Part shown: positions 11,143-23,352 of the stretch, one piece after another
Position numbering within the stretch: position 1 is the stretch's first letter
How the letters are laid out: each line of letters begins with the position of its first letter
Position numbers and translations under genes: made by a program
Source: Auriscalpium vulgare
Taxonomy: Eukaryota; Basidiomycota; Agaricomycetes; Russulales; Auriscalpiaceae
DNA length: 64,000 bases
Direction of reading: 5' to 3'
NCBI GenBank assembly: GCA_019915015.1
Contig: JAHBBC010000001.1
Coordinates: 4,092,001 to 4,156,000 of the forward strand
The notes under the pieces: generated by a model
What the model was told of the DNA's origin: nothing
The model's database searches: none
What the model saw: only the letters and a program-made list of their open reading frames with translations

Positions 11143-12407
11143 ATGCAGATGCATGATTTTCCTTCCTATCGCCGCTCGCGCAGCATTTCCACCATGCGGT
11201 CGCCGATGCTGCCCGCCTCGCCCATGACGCCCTCGCCCGGAACACCACATCTACCACCCCACAACCCCAGCCCGTCCATCAATGTCAAGCGCGTCACACT
11301 CACATCGAAGAAGAACTGGTGGATGGGTACGTGGCCATAGTATGTTGTGGCACGAACGCAGCTCATGGGGACTCCGGGCTCGCAGTCGAGCTCGATGAAG
11401 AGGACGATCGACTAAGAAGACCTCCATCGCGCACGTTTTCCCCGTCTGAAGAGACTGTCCATGACTTCACGCCCAACCCGCAGCCCCGCCCGCTCACGCC
11501 GCCCGCATCTCCACGATACAACCCTCCCCACAATCACCCAAACAACATCTTCTCCTTCCCCACACCATCCATATATGCCGCGCCGCCGAACCCTACGGCA
11601 GCCCTTGCGCCCTTTGCCACTGGCTCCGCGTCGGAGCTCTTCCAGTGCATCATCAAGAAGCCGAGCGTGGTGCAGCTCGAGATCAACGGCGAGATGCAGA
11701 GCAACGCGACGGACGTCGCGACACAGTTCCTCGCCGAGCTGCGCGTATACACCTCCGTTGCGACGCACCGGAATCTCCCCGCATTCATGGGCTGCCTTGA
11801 CGGCCTCGGCATGGTCCTCGAGTTCGTCGACGGCTGCACGCTCTACGACCTGCTCAAGGCCTCGCGCCCCGCCATCCCGCGCGCGCGCCTGCGCGACTTC
11901 CATAACCAGCTGCTCGACGGGCTCACGCACCTGCACTACTTCGGGCTCTCGCACGGCGACCTCTCGCTGCTCAACATCCAGGTCGCCCAGGGCGCCACGA
12001 CGCTCAAGCTGCTCGACTTCGGCCGCTCGACCGCCGCGGACTCGGTGCTCGAGCCGCCCGATGGCGAGCCCGTCGACCCGTTCGCGTACATGACGGACCC
12101 GCCGCGCCGCCTGCGCTCGGAGCAGATCCACCCGGGCACCCGCCCGTTCTGCGCCCCGGAGATCTTGCGCGGGGAATGCCAGGACGCGCGCCTTGCCGAC
12201 GCGTACAGCTTCGGCATGGTCCTCGTGTGTCTCGAGCGTTGCGAGCTTGTGGACGTGAAGCCGTGGGACCAGCGCAAGGACTGGCTGCCGGAGGGCTTTT
12301 TGGACGAGTTGCCGGTGTTTGGGTTGCGCGCGGTGGAGTATCTGCGACGATACGATCTTCGCAGACGGGCGATAAGAGAGGATACAATGCCTGTGATGGA
12401 CGATTGA
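11143..12407 (+). CDS. Atypical protein kinase-like protein
   Basis: Two exons (11143-11326 and 11386-12407) join in frame to 401 residues. The first ATG at 11143 is chosen because the upstream frame has none. Residues 1-130 are Pro/Ser-rich and probably disordered. The kinase fold follows: an alpha-C helix with Glu (ATQFLAELRVYTSV), a hinge (LGMVLEFVDGCTLYDLL), the catalytic loop LSHGDLSLLNI in place of the usual HRDLKxxN, the metal-binding LLDFGRS, and an APEI segment after the activation loop. A glycine-rich loop and a clear beta-3 lysine are not obvious. The HGD form is common in fungal kinase-like and aminoglycoside-phosphotransferase-like families. Activity is plausible but unproven. 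Codon use is strongly GC-rich. Confidence 0.7.
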
Positions 12408-15052
12408 AGGTTCGCGACCTTCGACTTCTTACAGTCTGTCGGCTGATGTCAGAATAGATTTGTATAGATGAGCCTATACCCGTATCGATGATGCCCACAA
12501 CTCAGCCTGTGTATTTTAGTCGAGCAGTATCATCTTTGTATGTCCTCAGCGCTGTGACTTGCTCTGTACGTTGTTTGCTGTGCCCGTCTTTCACCATAAC
12601 TTATTAGCATCCTACCCCATACTCAATGTACATTCTGTGCACGCTGGTGTTGACGATGGGATGGCCTTGTCGCATCAAGCAGTCTTTGTCCCGCCATTTC
12701 ACTAACGCTTCGATCGACAGCTGCCACGACTCTGGCCTTGACGAATGGCCATGTGCGCATTCGCTTTGCGATGTACGCAGCCCGCGCACGGTGTAAGCGT
12801 GTGGAGACGAAGGTGCGGAAATGGAGGGACGAGGCCGAGGGTATGATGTAGTCTGCACAGACGGCGATGAGAACTGCAGACACTGGGGAGCAGTCTACTG
12901 TCTGGGGCTTACGGTACGTGAACGTAGTTCAGCATAATCAATCGCTGACAGATCACTTCCGTTTTGTCAACAGAATATCTGACAGGGCAGGGGCGCCCCT
13001 TGCATTTCATCATTCTATTATAGTTCAACAGTTCGAAGGTGAGTACTATGTTATTTATGCATAATCGACAATTGATTCCCTTGCCACGGCCGCCTCTGTC
13101 GCCAGATCTTATTGTCATCGCCTCGCAGATGGTCTCAACGAGGAACACCGTCCCAGCATGCCGTACCGCGTTTGGCGTGTTTCACTACAGATGTCTCCGG
13201 CATGCATAGCGCGCACGTGTACGAGGGCCGGCTGTGCTGTTATCTCGTCATGGGTTGACGCGTGGAGGGGCATAACTCGGCATCACCAGACCAGTGGGCG
13301 TTCCTTTGTGTGCCTCCCGGCGTGTTCCCTGGCCATGGTGGTAATAATACACAATTTTTCCCACTCCGAGCGCAGTGCGTTGGTGTAGGACTCAGGCTAG
13401 CCTGACTCATACTAATCCAGGCGGTAAGTATAACAATTGTTCGTGCACACTGCAAACTGCGGATGTAGCCTGAGCGCCGACCACGCTAATCGCTGTACAC
13501 GAAGTCGTCTCAGAGTCCTCGGACATGAGATTAAATCATTAGTTCTACACGCTGCCGAAATTATGCACGAATGGGAGAACACATAGCATAGTAGTCCGCC
13601 CCACAAAGTTTTACGAGACCGCCGAGACTGGGTGGCGCTTTGGACAACATGCATGGCAGCGTGCGTATGTGCCTGATACTCCGAGTCGGAGTAGCAATGC
13701 CTTGCATGCCGAGCTTGGAGCGCGCCCCGCGCTAATGATGTAGACAGTAACATCATGTAGTTACCAACTTAGGGTCTTGGGCCTCAAGCTTTGACCATAT
13801 GGACCCGGAGACCGGAGATATGTGAAATGGACTTCTGCGTTTCGAAATTTGGAGGGGTGAAGGTATGTCCTAATTCTGAGCTAGAGGCTCGAGGAAAACT
13901 TGTGGGTGCTTATCTGAAAGCTCTCACGGTTACAACTTACCGGCAATATATTTGAAACTCTCTGGGGCTCGCTCATCCCAACATGTTGAATGCGCAAATG
14001 TCGTAGCTTAGACATAAGGCATATGTAGACGCAGTTAGAGGCACTGTCAATTGGGTAGATGCGGAGACAGGGCTGGTTTACAAGAATTGGGGAATTAAGA
14101 TACTTAAGCACTTGTACTTAATATCCACAAGTCATAAGCGCGTTCCGAGTAACGACAGCGCCGCCGGCGTCCTCGTGGACGACTTTACATAGCAAGCTCG
14201 GAAATAGCAACTGCCTTGCACACATAGCAATGTAAGTCCCGAGCGCTCACATCACCACTGACGAAGTGATCATGACCCGTTGACTCCGGGAGGAGCATGC
14301 GCAGTTCGCAAATTTGGAGCCACTGAATTCGTAGACGACTTTGCGGAATGCAGGAAATGATCCATGGAAGTTGAAGGGTGCATAGACTGCCTTGGGGCCG
14401 GCCGGGCTTAGATGATCCTGACCCTGCGAAGGTTTGAACTTTGTCTCTGCCTCAGGGATCCCAGCCGGGCTTGTCTCGGAACCGACTCCCATCACGCGCA
14501 GCTCACCTTCTATAGACGCGCATTGTTCCCCTTTATTCCCTCGTTATCGGTCTTCTTGCAGCCCAACTGACCAAGTTGTTGTCTACGTTCTGTTCCTGGG
14601 GCTGAAAACACCGACGATGTGGCACTGGAACTCTCATCATATCGGTCCGAGCTCGAGTCGGACTCACGCCGAGGCCTCGCCTCGCGTCTGATCAGCTACT
14701 GATATATATCTAGCTACATTGTGCAATTGCTCAACTCATTCTGGCGCCACGCACGCTCGATGTGCCTTTCGGAAGGCCGCATCTGTCCGACAGCCTGATG
14801 GGACGTTGACATGCAGCAGTTTCACGCGCTCGGCCGTGCCATCTGGGTTCGATTTCCGCACAGCCAGCGCTCAGGGAAACCTTGTCTTGGAGTTCTTGAT
14901 AGGCAGCCCAGTCAGCTAGTCTTTTCTCCTCCCATCACCCCGACAGTCCAGCATCTCCATGTCCTGAGGATACCGAATTCTCCTTCATCGCGCGTTATTC
15001 CCCCCTGTAGATACTTGATCATCTAGTCCTTTCTCTGTGTTCCCCCGCAATC
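12408..15052. other. Intergenic region upstream of the first 7TM gene, with duplicated segment
   Basis: 12.4-13.4 kb has no convincing gene. From about 13440 to 13760 the sequence matches, with divergence, the segments at 17.2-18.1, 25.3-26.3 and 29.4-30.0 kb. The 14.3-15.05 kb part resembles the upstream regions of the two other 7TM genes (for example CCAGCGCTCAGGGAAACC at about 14864 compared with 30540). The repeats are annotated separately. Confidence 0.5.
13440..13760. repeat. Duplicated flanking segment, copy A0
   Basis: Diverged copy of the segment found downstream of the first and upstream of the second and third 7TM genes. Shared anchors include GCGCCGACCACGCTAATC here against GCGCCGACAACGCCAATC at about 25683, and GGACATGAGATTAAATC here against GGACATGAGGTGAAAC at about 25733. 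The match GGCGCTTTGGACAACATG at about 13632 corresponds to GGCGCTGTGGACAGCATG at about 17645. It is now riddled with stops in all frames. Confidence 0.5.
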
Positions 15053-16909
15053 ATGACCGACTGGAACGACCCTGCTGTGCTCACCAAAGACTACTGTAAG
15101 CAACCGCATCCTATGACACGCCTAACTCGATTCGACGCTGTTCTTCACAGTGGCCTTCGTGAAGCTGATCCATACCCTTGGAGGCGTGTATATGTACGTC
15201 AGCCCACTATCTACTTTGCCCGGGAGGTTGACGCTTTGTACAGATGGGAGTTTGTGAGCAATCTCGACTTCGAATGGGACATCTACAAAGGCCGGCGATC
15301 GTACCGGTGGTCGCTATGGGTGTGTCGACCTCTCAGTGCTCACCCAGAAGAGCTCTGACGGAGGCGGGGTGCAGCTGTACATCGGGTGCCGCTTGACCGC
15401 GCTTGCGGCGGTGATAGCAATGTTCGTGGGGTTTGACGTGACGAGCAAGATTAACTGCACGGTATGTGCTGAATACCTTCAACTCTCCGCCGCATGTTCT
15501 CATCCATACTTCCTTGCAGGGCCAGGCCGTGTCATCATTCGTAAGCCGTGAACATACCCATTGTGTCCTTCGATTCTCAATTCGTGTTCAGCTATTTGGC
15601 TACCTCGCGTTCATCTGCGCATCGGCCCTTATCGTGCTCCGCGTGTAGGTGTCATCGCTGCTCCTCCACCTTGATGTCCCCCACCCCTCACATTACGTAC
15701 AGCGGAGCGATCTGGGAGTGGAACAAATTCGTTGTGTTCATTGCCTGTCTCGCATGGTCAGCCAATGCTGCCTTCGGAATTCGCAGTGCGTCCACCCTCC
15801 TCTCGCTCGTTATGTAACAAGCTCAAATGACCTTCGTACCGACTAGGCGCGGTCATCGTGAGCAATCTCATTAGTGGCGACGCGGGATGCACTCACGCCC
15901 GAGCAGTCCAGGGCTGCATGGAACGTAGCAGGAAATACGTGCATCGTGCTGCACACCGAGAGAAGCAAGGACAACATTCTCACCACGCTCGCCACCGACA
16001 GCGTGCTCCTTGTGCTGATGTTGGTCGGCCTCATGCGCTGGCACCGGGCGGGCCTGAACGGCGGCATCTTCGGTCTGCTGCTCAACCAGGTGGGCCCGAT
16101 GTGCGCTGATATCGAGAAGTGCTGTTTTGATTCTGGCTGCAGGGCCTACTTTGGGTGCTCGTCGTCACTCTGGCAGAGGTCCCGTCAACGGTATGGTGCA
16201 GTTTGCTGTCGTCGCCGCTCGCGAGCTTACTGCCTTGGCCTAGGTGTTCATCTTGTTGAACTTTAACGGTACGTCGTGCCTCGCTAAGCCAAGCATGTCT
16301 CATTTCTGACATGTCCGGTCGCTCCAGCACCATGGAATCTCGTGAGTTATGCCCACTGTGTCTAAGAGACGTCCTTATCGAATCGCACGCTCGCAGATGT
16401 TTCAAGTCCCTGAACGTAAGTGATGATCCGCGCCCCTGCACCAGCTTATCATAACTCACCTCTTTTTTTTTAACGGACAGTAATTATTATGTACGTCTAG
16501 ACAACCTTCTGATCACCTGCGTATCGGCATACTGACTTTTATTTCCTCGCGACAGGGCCATCGGCGCGTCCCGGATATACCGCGGCCTTCTTGACTATAG
16601 TTCTATCGATGACTTGCAGTCGCGGAGGCGTGTGCCCGCGTCCCCAGCGTACGTCCCTCTGCCCCCTTCCTCGTTCAGCTCGGTACTAATTATCGCAGTC
16701 GGGACAGCGCGGTACCTCCGACGCCACGCCAACCCGGCCATCACAGTGCGGTCGTCTTTCTCGCGCAGGCGGAGAGCGGCGCGACAGACATGTCGAAATT
16801 TGACGAAGATCACGCGAAAAGGGGTCCCATCCACATCGACGAGGAGATGGGGCTGCAAAGGTCGAAGATTGAGCGCGCAAGTTCGAGGTCGTCTTCGGCC
16901 GCGCCTTGA
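15053..16909 (+). CDS. Seven-transmembrane protein of unknown function, copy 1
   Basis: Integral membrane protein of a family expanded in agaricomycetes; no ligand or activity is known to me. About 14 short exons; start ATG at 15053 in the conserved context MTDWNDPA, stop at 16907-16909. In order: FVKLIHTLGGVY, a hydrophilic turn with FEWDIYKGRRSYRW, then hydrophobic segments (LTALAAVIAMFVGFD, YLAFICASALIVLRV, FVVFIACLAWSANAAFGI, DSVLLVLMLVGLMRW, LLWVLVVTLAEVPST, VFILLNFN) ending with MFQVPE and ASRIYRGLLDY. The C-tail is cytosolic-like with a Ser run. Six to seven membrane spans are visible. It is the most diverged of the three copies. Several exon ends were inferred by alignment with the other two. 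Confidence 0.75.
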
Positions 16910-17170
16910 CTTGCGACTGGTCGAACTATATGATTGCAATAATTGGGTATGTTATAACGACGACGGGTGCGCTCTTTCTTGGATTGTACTTTTGCTGTAT
17001 CATATTGTAGTCGGAAACTGTTGATATTAATAATGCCACGCATGAGCTGACGTACAGCGACTCCCCACCTGCGGCACGGATGTTGAAGACGTTCCTGACG
17101 TTGGAACGGCAAAGAGAATGGCCTGCTGAGTGCAGCAGGGAACTTGTTAATCATTCAGAGTCTCTGCTCC

Positions 17171-18130
17171 TTGACATCCATCTCCTTGGTGCGTCATCTG
17201 AATACTTCCCTCGCACTGCAGCCCCCTTGCCAGAACGTATTCATCGCCTCGACAAGTGAAATTGCGTGTGACTTCTTTCAAGGCGGTCTACTACTTAGCT
17301 AGCGCGCATGCGAGCTAGATCACGAATGTGGTACCTATCATTTCGCGATGAGTGACGCATGGCGCAACATGTCAAGCATAGCTTACTTATGATTGCCGAA
17401 GAGACTACGTATCTCTTCGGGGAGAGGTCGAGGTCGGCGAATCCAAGCTAAAAGCCAGAATGGTTTGGGGGTCAGGCAGCCGAATAGTGCCAACAACTTT
17501 GACAATCATCGTTTTATGCAAGTAGCGCGTCCGGCGACATGAGGTTAAATCGACATGTAGCTCATGCGGTTAGAAAAAACTGGGCGCGCATCATGCATCA
17601 TGGCCCAGGTACAGAAAGTGATACAGAAGCAACGACACACTCCGTGGCGCTGTGGACAGCATGGGCAGCGTGAGAGAAGCGGTATAGCAGTGCTGTAGGC
17701 TTAGACGAGATGACGGCCTACTCCGGTTTCTTGTTAGAAAAGCTGAAGCTCCGTGGCTGCGGCGCTCTGTCATAGTAACGTACGGTAGCTTGGGACTTAC
17801 ACATTGTAAGCACCCGGAGATGGCAATTAGATTGAGGGCTCAAGAAGCGGAGGGTACCGCCGAGCAGAAGTGCATCATGAAATAGAAAGCGTCATAGCTC
17901 GGCCTCGCGCCACGGCCCAAGGCCAGTATCCTCGTGGGACTGCAGCTCTGGAAGACCGGATGCCTTCGCATATATAGGCTATAGATAGAAGCCCCGAAAG
18001 CACATGCAGAGAGCTCACCCAGAGCTTAGAAAGTAGCAGGTAACGACACAGATGACACGGAGGGATTCGGGAGGATGAAGAAGAATGGCCAGTATTCTCC
18101 AGTAGTAGTACTAGACAGGCGGTGTCACCG
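17171..18130 (-). pseudogene. Duplicated segment A1, relic of a gene read on the minus strand
   Basis: Matches the segment at 25349-26340 over most of its length, with many substitutions and indels. Near its minus-strand 3' end the two copies both read TKEMDVKEQ, and the differences fall at third codon positions (ACC/ACT, GAG/GAA, CAG/CAA). This suggests that the block once encoded a protein. Its 5' end reads a hydrophobic LLLGGTLR stretch, also kept in the other copy as LLFGGTLR. In-frame stops now break the interior. The homology ends at about 18130, just before the capping-protein gene region. Confidence 0.45.
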
Positions 18131-18502
18131 GGAGCTGGGAGTGACCATCATCAGGCTATATAACTCCTGGAATCGGAATCTCAGGCGAATCGCTTGATTC
18201 AGACGACTGAAACGAAAGTGCTGTCTCACTTTCTCAGTTTCAGCCCTTTGATTCTGTCTTGGATTCGAGGCGACGAGATGATAGGTAGTCGCGAAGAACA
18301 AGCCGCTGGCACCAAAGCACCAAAGGTCAAGTACCGGCGGACCGCACCCGGACCGCCAGCGAGGCTCGAGCGTCAGTGAGCGCGAACTCGCCGCAACTTC
18401 ACCACCCGTCTGCCACCGCCGTAGCAACCCCACATTGCGATCGGCTTGGACATCCAGCACTCCGGAAAACAGTCAAACGTCAAATATTCGCCAGATTGAC
18501 AA
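18131..18502. other. Upstream region of the capping-protein gene
   Basis: No gene is visible. Homology to the duplicated A segments stops at its left edge. It should contain the promoter of the gene starting at 18503. Confidence 0.35.
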
Positions 18503-19769
18503 ATGGAAACCGGAGAGCGCGTGCAAGCCGTCTCCCAATTCCTCCTCCAATCACCTCCAGGCGAAATCAACGACGTCCTCAATGGTGCGTATCGTTTCAG
18601 TCTCCACAGCACTTATTTGACGTATTGCAGATGTGCGTAACATCATATCCGATGATGAGAGTTTGCAGGCAGGGGTACAGCCCGCACTGCGGGAGTACAA
18701 CCTCGCGCAGTTCATCGTAGCGGAGGTTCCAAACTCGGGTCACAGCGTGCGTACTCTTACTATGGATAATAGGCATCATGCTGAGATGAGCTAGCGGATA
18801 GTCCATAGTGAGTGAGGCGGCGAAGGTTGACGGCGAGGAGGACAGATTCTTGGATCCACGGTCGAAGACAAGCTTCAAATTTGACCACATATCTCTCGTG
18901 CGTGCCATATGGAATCTTGGACCCTTTATGATACCAATGATTTTTCTACATTCAGGAAGCATCCGAACCGCAGGATGTTGAATCTGATCCCGAATCCGAG
19001 CCCCTCCGGTATGTCTCCTTCGCCGTTTTCACTCGTCGTCTGCAGCTCGGCATCGGCTCAGCATAAAATCACCTTTCGTCCAGCGCCGCATTAGAGAAAG
19101 CTACTCTGGAGTACCTCAAAGGACACTTCACCGATGGCACTGCCTCGGTATTCTCCGTCGCACAATATCCACAACAGTTCGTCCTGCAGGTCGTCGCGAA
19201 TAAGTACAACCCTTCGAACTACTGGTGCGTTCGGCTTCCAATGTCATCCACGACCGGCCATGCTCATTTATGTGCTCGCAGGTCTGGCCGCTGGAGATCT
19301 GAGTACAGCATCGATTTGGAAGCGAAGACCATCGCTGGACGCATTCTTCTGAATGTCCACTATTACGAGCAGGGAAATGTGCGTGCTGCGCCATTAAACG
19401 CGCTTCTTCTCTGACGTCCTGTCCGTTGCGACAACAGGTACAACTGGAGACAACTCACAAGTCCAGCCTCACACTTCCTCCCACCCTTGACACCACGTCG
19501 CCTTCGTCAGGTTCTAAGATCATTGCCCTCATTGCCGAACAGGAGAGTGCATATCAGACGTCACTCGGGGACACGTATCATGACATGGGCGAGAAGACTT
19601 TCAAGGTTCTCCGACGCGCGCTGCCACTCACGCGACAGAAGATTGACTGGGATAAGGTATATTTCAACAAATCGTCCCATGCATTGCACCGACCACAGGC
19701 CTGCAGGTTCTTGGATACAAGTTGGGAGCAGAGCTGTCGGGGAGCAAAGGCGTCTTCGGAGGCCAGTAA
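18503..19769 (+). CDS. F-actin-capping protein subunit alpha
   Basis: Alpha subunit of the heterodimeric capping protein that binds actin-filament barbed ends and limits filament growth at cortical patches. Eight exons (18503-18584, 18631-18746, 18802-18897, 18956-19008, 19084-19224, 19282-19378, 19438-19656, 19707-19769) join in frame to 288 residues, the usual length. Diagnostic blocks: VSQFLLQSPPGEINDVLNDV at the N-terminus, RFLDPRSKTSFKFDH, FVLQVVANKYNPSNYWSGRW, then the C-terminal IAEQESAYQTSLGDTYHDM and LRRALPLTRQKIDW, the alpha-subunit signature and actin-contact region. The partner beta subunit is not in this window. It is convergent with the PHD-finger gene (327 bp between stops). 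Confidence 0.95.
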
Positions 19770-20096
19770 GAAACGACCGTCAGAGAAGATTGCGCGAATT
19801 GTATAGTTTCTGTGATTTTTCCACTCATGCGAGCATAATCACGATCATGAGGGACCTGTGGAAGTGTCACCGACCGTCACTGGAGCCCTTTCTCATCGGC
19901 AATACATCGCTTTCAAAGGCTGGACAAAGCTCGGTCACAAGTGTTCCTGGATACGCGATTCTCCACCGCAGGCTTCGCAATGATTCCGCCCCCGAGATTG
20001 CTTTTGATCAGGTCCAGAAACTCAAAAGAAAGGATTTTCACGCCCATACACTGGCTACAGCTACATCAGCTCCCGTGATGTGTTTGTACAACCTTC
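19770..20096. other. Convergent 3' intergenic region
   Basis: 327 bp between the stop codons of the capping-protein gene and the PHD-finger gene. No coding signal of its own was seen; it presumably holds both 3' untranslated regions. Confidence 0.4.
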
Positions 20097-21706
20097 TCAC
20101 AGGCCCCCTATTATGAGTACCATTTTCAGCTGCCGGGCCTTCGACATCTTCTGAGCCTTGCATTTCCTCCTCCCAGCGCCCTGAACCCCGTACTCATCCT
20201 CACCCCTCCCACTCCTAGCTTTCTCGCGTCTGGACACCACCTGCTCCGCCTCCAGCATAAGCAACTCCATGGGAGGCAAGCCCGGCGGTGGTTCTTCCTC
20301 TGCATGGCCTCGCGAAGGCGGTCGTAGGGGTGGCGGTCGCGTAGACATGCGGGCGGAGCGCGCATCTGGGGCTGGCGTAGGAGTAGGAATAGGCCACGGT
20401 GCTGGCGAGCCGCGAGCCGCGAGCCGTTCAACGAGCCACGGTGGCGCGGGCGTGTAGAGGTCGTCCTCCTCGTCGGGGGCGGGAGACGGCCGTTGAAGCG
20501 GTGCGACGGTCTTGCGGGCGGCTCGCCGGTTCTTACTCTTGAACGCATCGTCGTCGTCGTCACCGGAAGACGAGCTAAGGAAGAGCGACGCGGGTTCGTC
20601 CACGTGCATAGGTGGGGGACGGGAGCGCATGGAACCGGTCGCGATAGACATACCGCTGCCTGGGGCGGGAACGTGGAGGCGACCGCTGTCGCGCAACTTG
20701 GTGAACATAGCTTTAACGTCGGGTATGTACTTTCCATTTTTGAACTGGACTGATGGTGGCAATGGTGGGGGAGGGGTTGGTGGCAGGGTATCGATGTCCA
20801 TGGCGTCTTCAGCATGAGAAGTGTGTTCGTGGGTATCCGGAACGATTGAATTGGGGTGGTCCGTGGTACGCGTAGGAGGTGGAGTGTGAAAGCTAGGCGA
20901 CGGGATATCATCATCAAGCTGCAAACACAGTGCGATCAGTCCTCGTGTAGCCGCAAGGTCGCGTGGAGACACACGGGTATGTCGCGGAAATGCGCGGGAC
21001 GTGTGTATGGCCGGAAGGTTGATGGAATCGGTTCTTCTCTTGAGATATGACTTTCGAACGAGGTTGAGGCGTGAGCATTGCTCTGAAGAGCTGAAAAATG
21101 AGACTGGTCATCGCGGGGCGGTACCCTTTCGGGATGATATGGGCGTTTGACGGTTGGCGGGGACGATGAAGGGTCTGCGGGGCGAGGTCTCTTCAATGAT
21201 GATATGTCGGAGCGATTGTCCTGCGCGTTTGTCGCGATCGGAGGATTAGAAGCTGGAGATGGAGATGGAGCCAGAAGCGGGCTGGGTGGTGCAGATGGTA
21301 AAGTTGTAGCATCTGAGAGAGATATACGGGCGGGATGTGTTACCGTCGTAGCTGTGGGTGGAACAACCTATGGCCAAGCGCGTTCAAGGGCGCTCTTCCA
21401 CGAACGGACGGCGAACTCACGGGAGCCTGCTTCTTTCGACACCGTCGACACTCCCAAGACTCTAGTCCCTCTGCCACAGTGCCTGCAACCGTGGCATTGA
21501 TCATCACAATGAGGGTGCGATCATCTATGACAGGAATGTGGCATCCTGTGGATAGTAGACGCGCTTGTGAGATAGTGGAAGGCAGCGGGAAGTCCACACG
21601 TACGGTGGTGCCAGGCCCGCCTGCACGCCCTGCATGTCAGAATAAAGTTCCTGTTGCTGCTGCCGTTCTTCCCGCATCGGTGACAACTTGACACTGTACT
21701 GCTCAT
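20097..21706 (-). CDS. PHD-finger protein with long disordered tail
   Basis: Four exons on the minus strand (21706-21604, 21545-21421, 21367-20975, 20918-20097) join in frame to 480 residues. Residues 8-75 form a C4HC3 PHD zinc finger: CHRC, then CRAC, WHHRC, and WECRRC, with the spacing and the Trp expected two residues before the last Cys pair. PHD fingers typically read histone H3 tails, so a chromatin role is likely but the target is unknown. The rest is Pro/Ser-rich and largely disordered, with a DDDDD acidic run, a short conserved-looking segment (KNGKYIPDVKAMFTKLRDSG) and a basic C-terminus. No catalytic domain is visible. Confidence 0.8.
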
Positions 21707-22027
21707 AGCCCAAGAGCCGCAGACAACACCGTGTGATCAAGCGGCAAAGTCCAGGACGTTGAGTTGGAAGCTAGTTGAATATGTAGGCACGCGGAGAGCC
21801 CTCAAGGGATGAAACCGTCATGCACAGCTGCATAAGAGTGCCCGAAGACTGTTTGTAGACCCAGTAGCGAACGACGAAGGGACCCAGAAGGGAGTTCCTA
21901 GTAAACTGATGGGAGGTGCAGCGTGGGAAAGGGTCGCCAGCGCGCGCGTGTCTGTCCTGGTCCACCGCCGCGCCCGGGCTAAACACTCTTCATCCCTCAA
22001 TTCATCCCTTAGAAAAATCAAGACGAT

Positions 22028-23088
22028 ATGGTCATCATGGATATGGGAAGCGAGCAAGATACGAGCAGACTGTTGGCGCTGCTCACAGAACTGATGGAGC
22101 AACTGGCCCAGCACAAGCAAGCTACAGCCCGACTGCATGCTGCGGCGACCAGTGTCAAGGTATGCGGCTTCTCCAAGCGTTGTAAGGAGCTCATCAGACT
22201 GAAAGCAGCCTTTGGAATATCTCAGAATCAAGCTATCCACTCGCAGACTGGATTCGTGTTGCGACGGTATGTGTGGTCGAAAGGGTTTGCCTTGCGTTTG
22301 ACTCACGGCGGTCGCGATCATGCAGGTTCAATTCAGAAAAGCCAATAGGTACGCATCTGCGCTGAGGAAGCACGCATTGGCTTACGCGCTGTAGAGGAAT
22401 ACGAGGCAGAACTGGAGCGCATGAACGCAGCTATGTCTGCAGAGAACCTCGCCTTGCAACACGACAATAAGCAACTAACCGCCCTTATACGAGACTACGA
22501 GACCACTCTCGAGAGCGTAATGAGCCAGTTCCGCGTCCGCGCGGTACGCAACGTCTCAGATCATCTCACCGCCTCGATTGCTAACGCCCGAGCTACCTGC
22601 AGCACGAAGTGCAAGAACGCGAACTCACCATCATCCGTGACTTCGAGGCACGCATCATCGCTCGCGAAACGGTCGCGCAAGAGCAACAACTTGCCGCGAG
22701 CACGATCTTCTCCGAGTCGCTCACGCACGTCTCCCGCCTCCTGCGACAAACGATGCGGTCACTCGGCGGCGAGGACATTGACACCCCGCCACCAGAGGAG
22801 GAGGACCTGGGCCCATGGGACCAGCTGGCGGCGTCGGAATGGGCGCTCGAGCGCGAGTGCGAGTTGGCGCGACTGGAGAAGGAGAATCAGATGCTGCGGC
22901 GGTTGATGGGTGAGCCGATAGAGGAGGTGCAGGGGCCAGGTTCGGCGGGTGGAATTGGGTCGGAGGATGGGCGGGTGAGCGCGCTGCCGCTGACGAGCTC
23001 AAGAGGCGAGGGCGCAACGATACTCGGCGGTCCGAAGGGCACTGTGGGGCCGTTTGGAACGTATAAGAAGATGAGGACCGGGGGATAA
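22028..23088 (+). CDS. SIKE/FGFR1OP2-family coiled-coil protein (SCI1-like STRIPAK subunit)
   Basis: Five exons (22028-22159, 22247-22266, 22326-22348, 22395-22543, 22603-23088) join in frame to 269 residues. The protein is almost all helix: LLALLTELMEQLAQHKQATA, then EEYEAELERMNAAMSAEN, a central DNKQLTALIRDYETTLESVM followed by RAHEVQERELTIIRDFEA, and a C-terminal ELARLEKENQMLRRLMG. Order and sequence match animal SIKE/FGFR1OP2 (ENKQLRxxLxxxxxxLExIMSKYR ... LEQENKxLREIL). In filamentous fungi the homologue SCI1 is a small subunit of the STRIPAK phosphatase-kinase complex controlling cell fusion and fruiting. The C-terminal 50 residues are Gly-rich. The start could also be the second Met at 22040. 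Confidence 0.72.
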
Positions 23089-23352
23089 GTTGCGAGGTTG
23101 GCATCCTTTACTTTGATTGTGCGTCAGCATTATTTGATCTTGTGTCCCCATGTTAGTATTGGTGTGTGTCCCTGGCAACACAATGGCATCCCGGCCTATT
23201 ATGCTAGCACAATGCACAGATGTCACGCGTCCTTGGCCACGACTATTTAACCTGTTGTCTGTCGCGCACTTGGTTTCGCTCTTATCCAACTCGACATTGA
23301 CGCTCATCCGAAAATCAAGGTGGGCTTTGTACGCCTCATTGATTAACAGCGG

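Noticed and set aside
11412..12131. Long open frames antisense and out of frame to the kinase exon
   Set aside because: Arg/Ser/Glu-rich composition typical of shadow frames of GC-rich coding DNA; the kinase frame explains the region.
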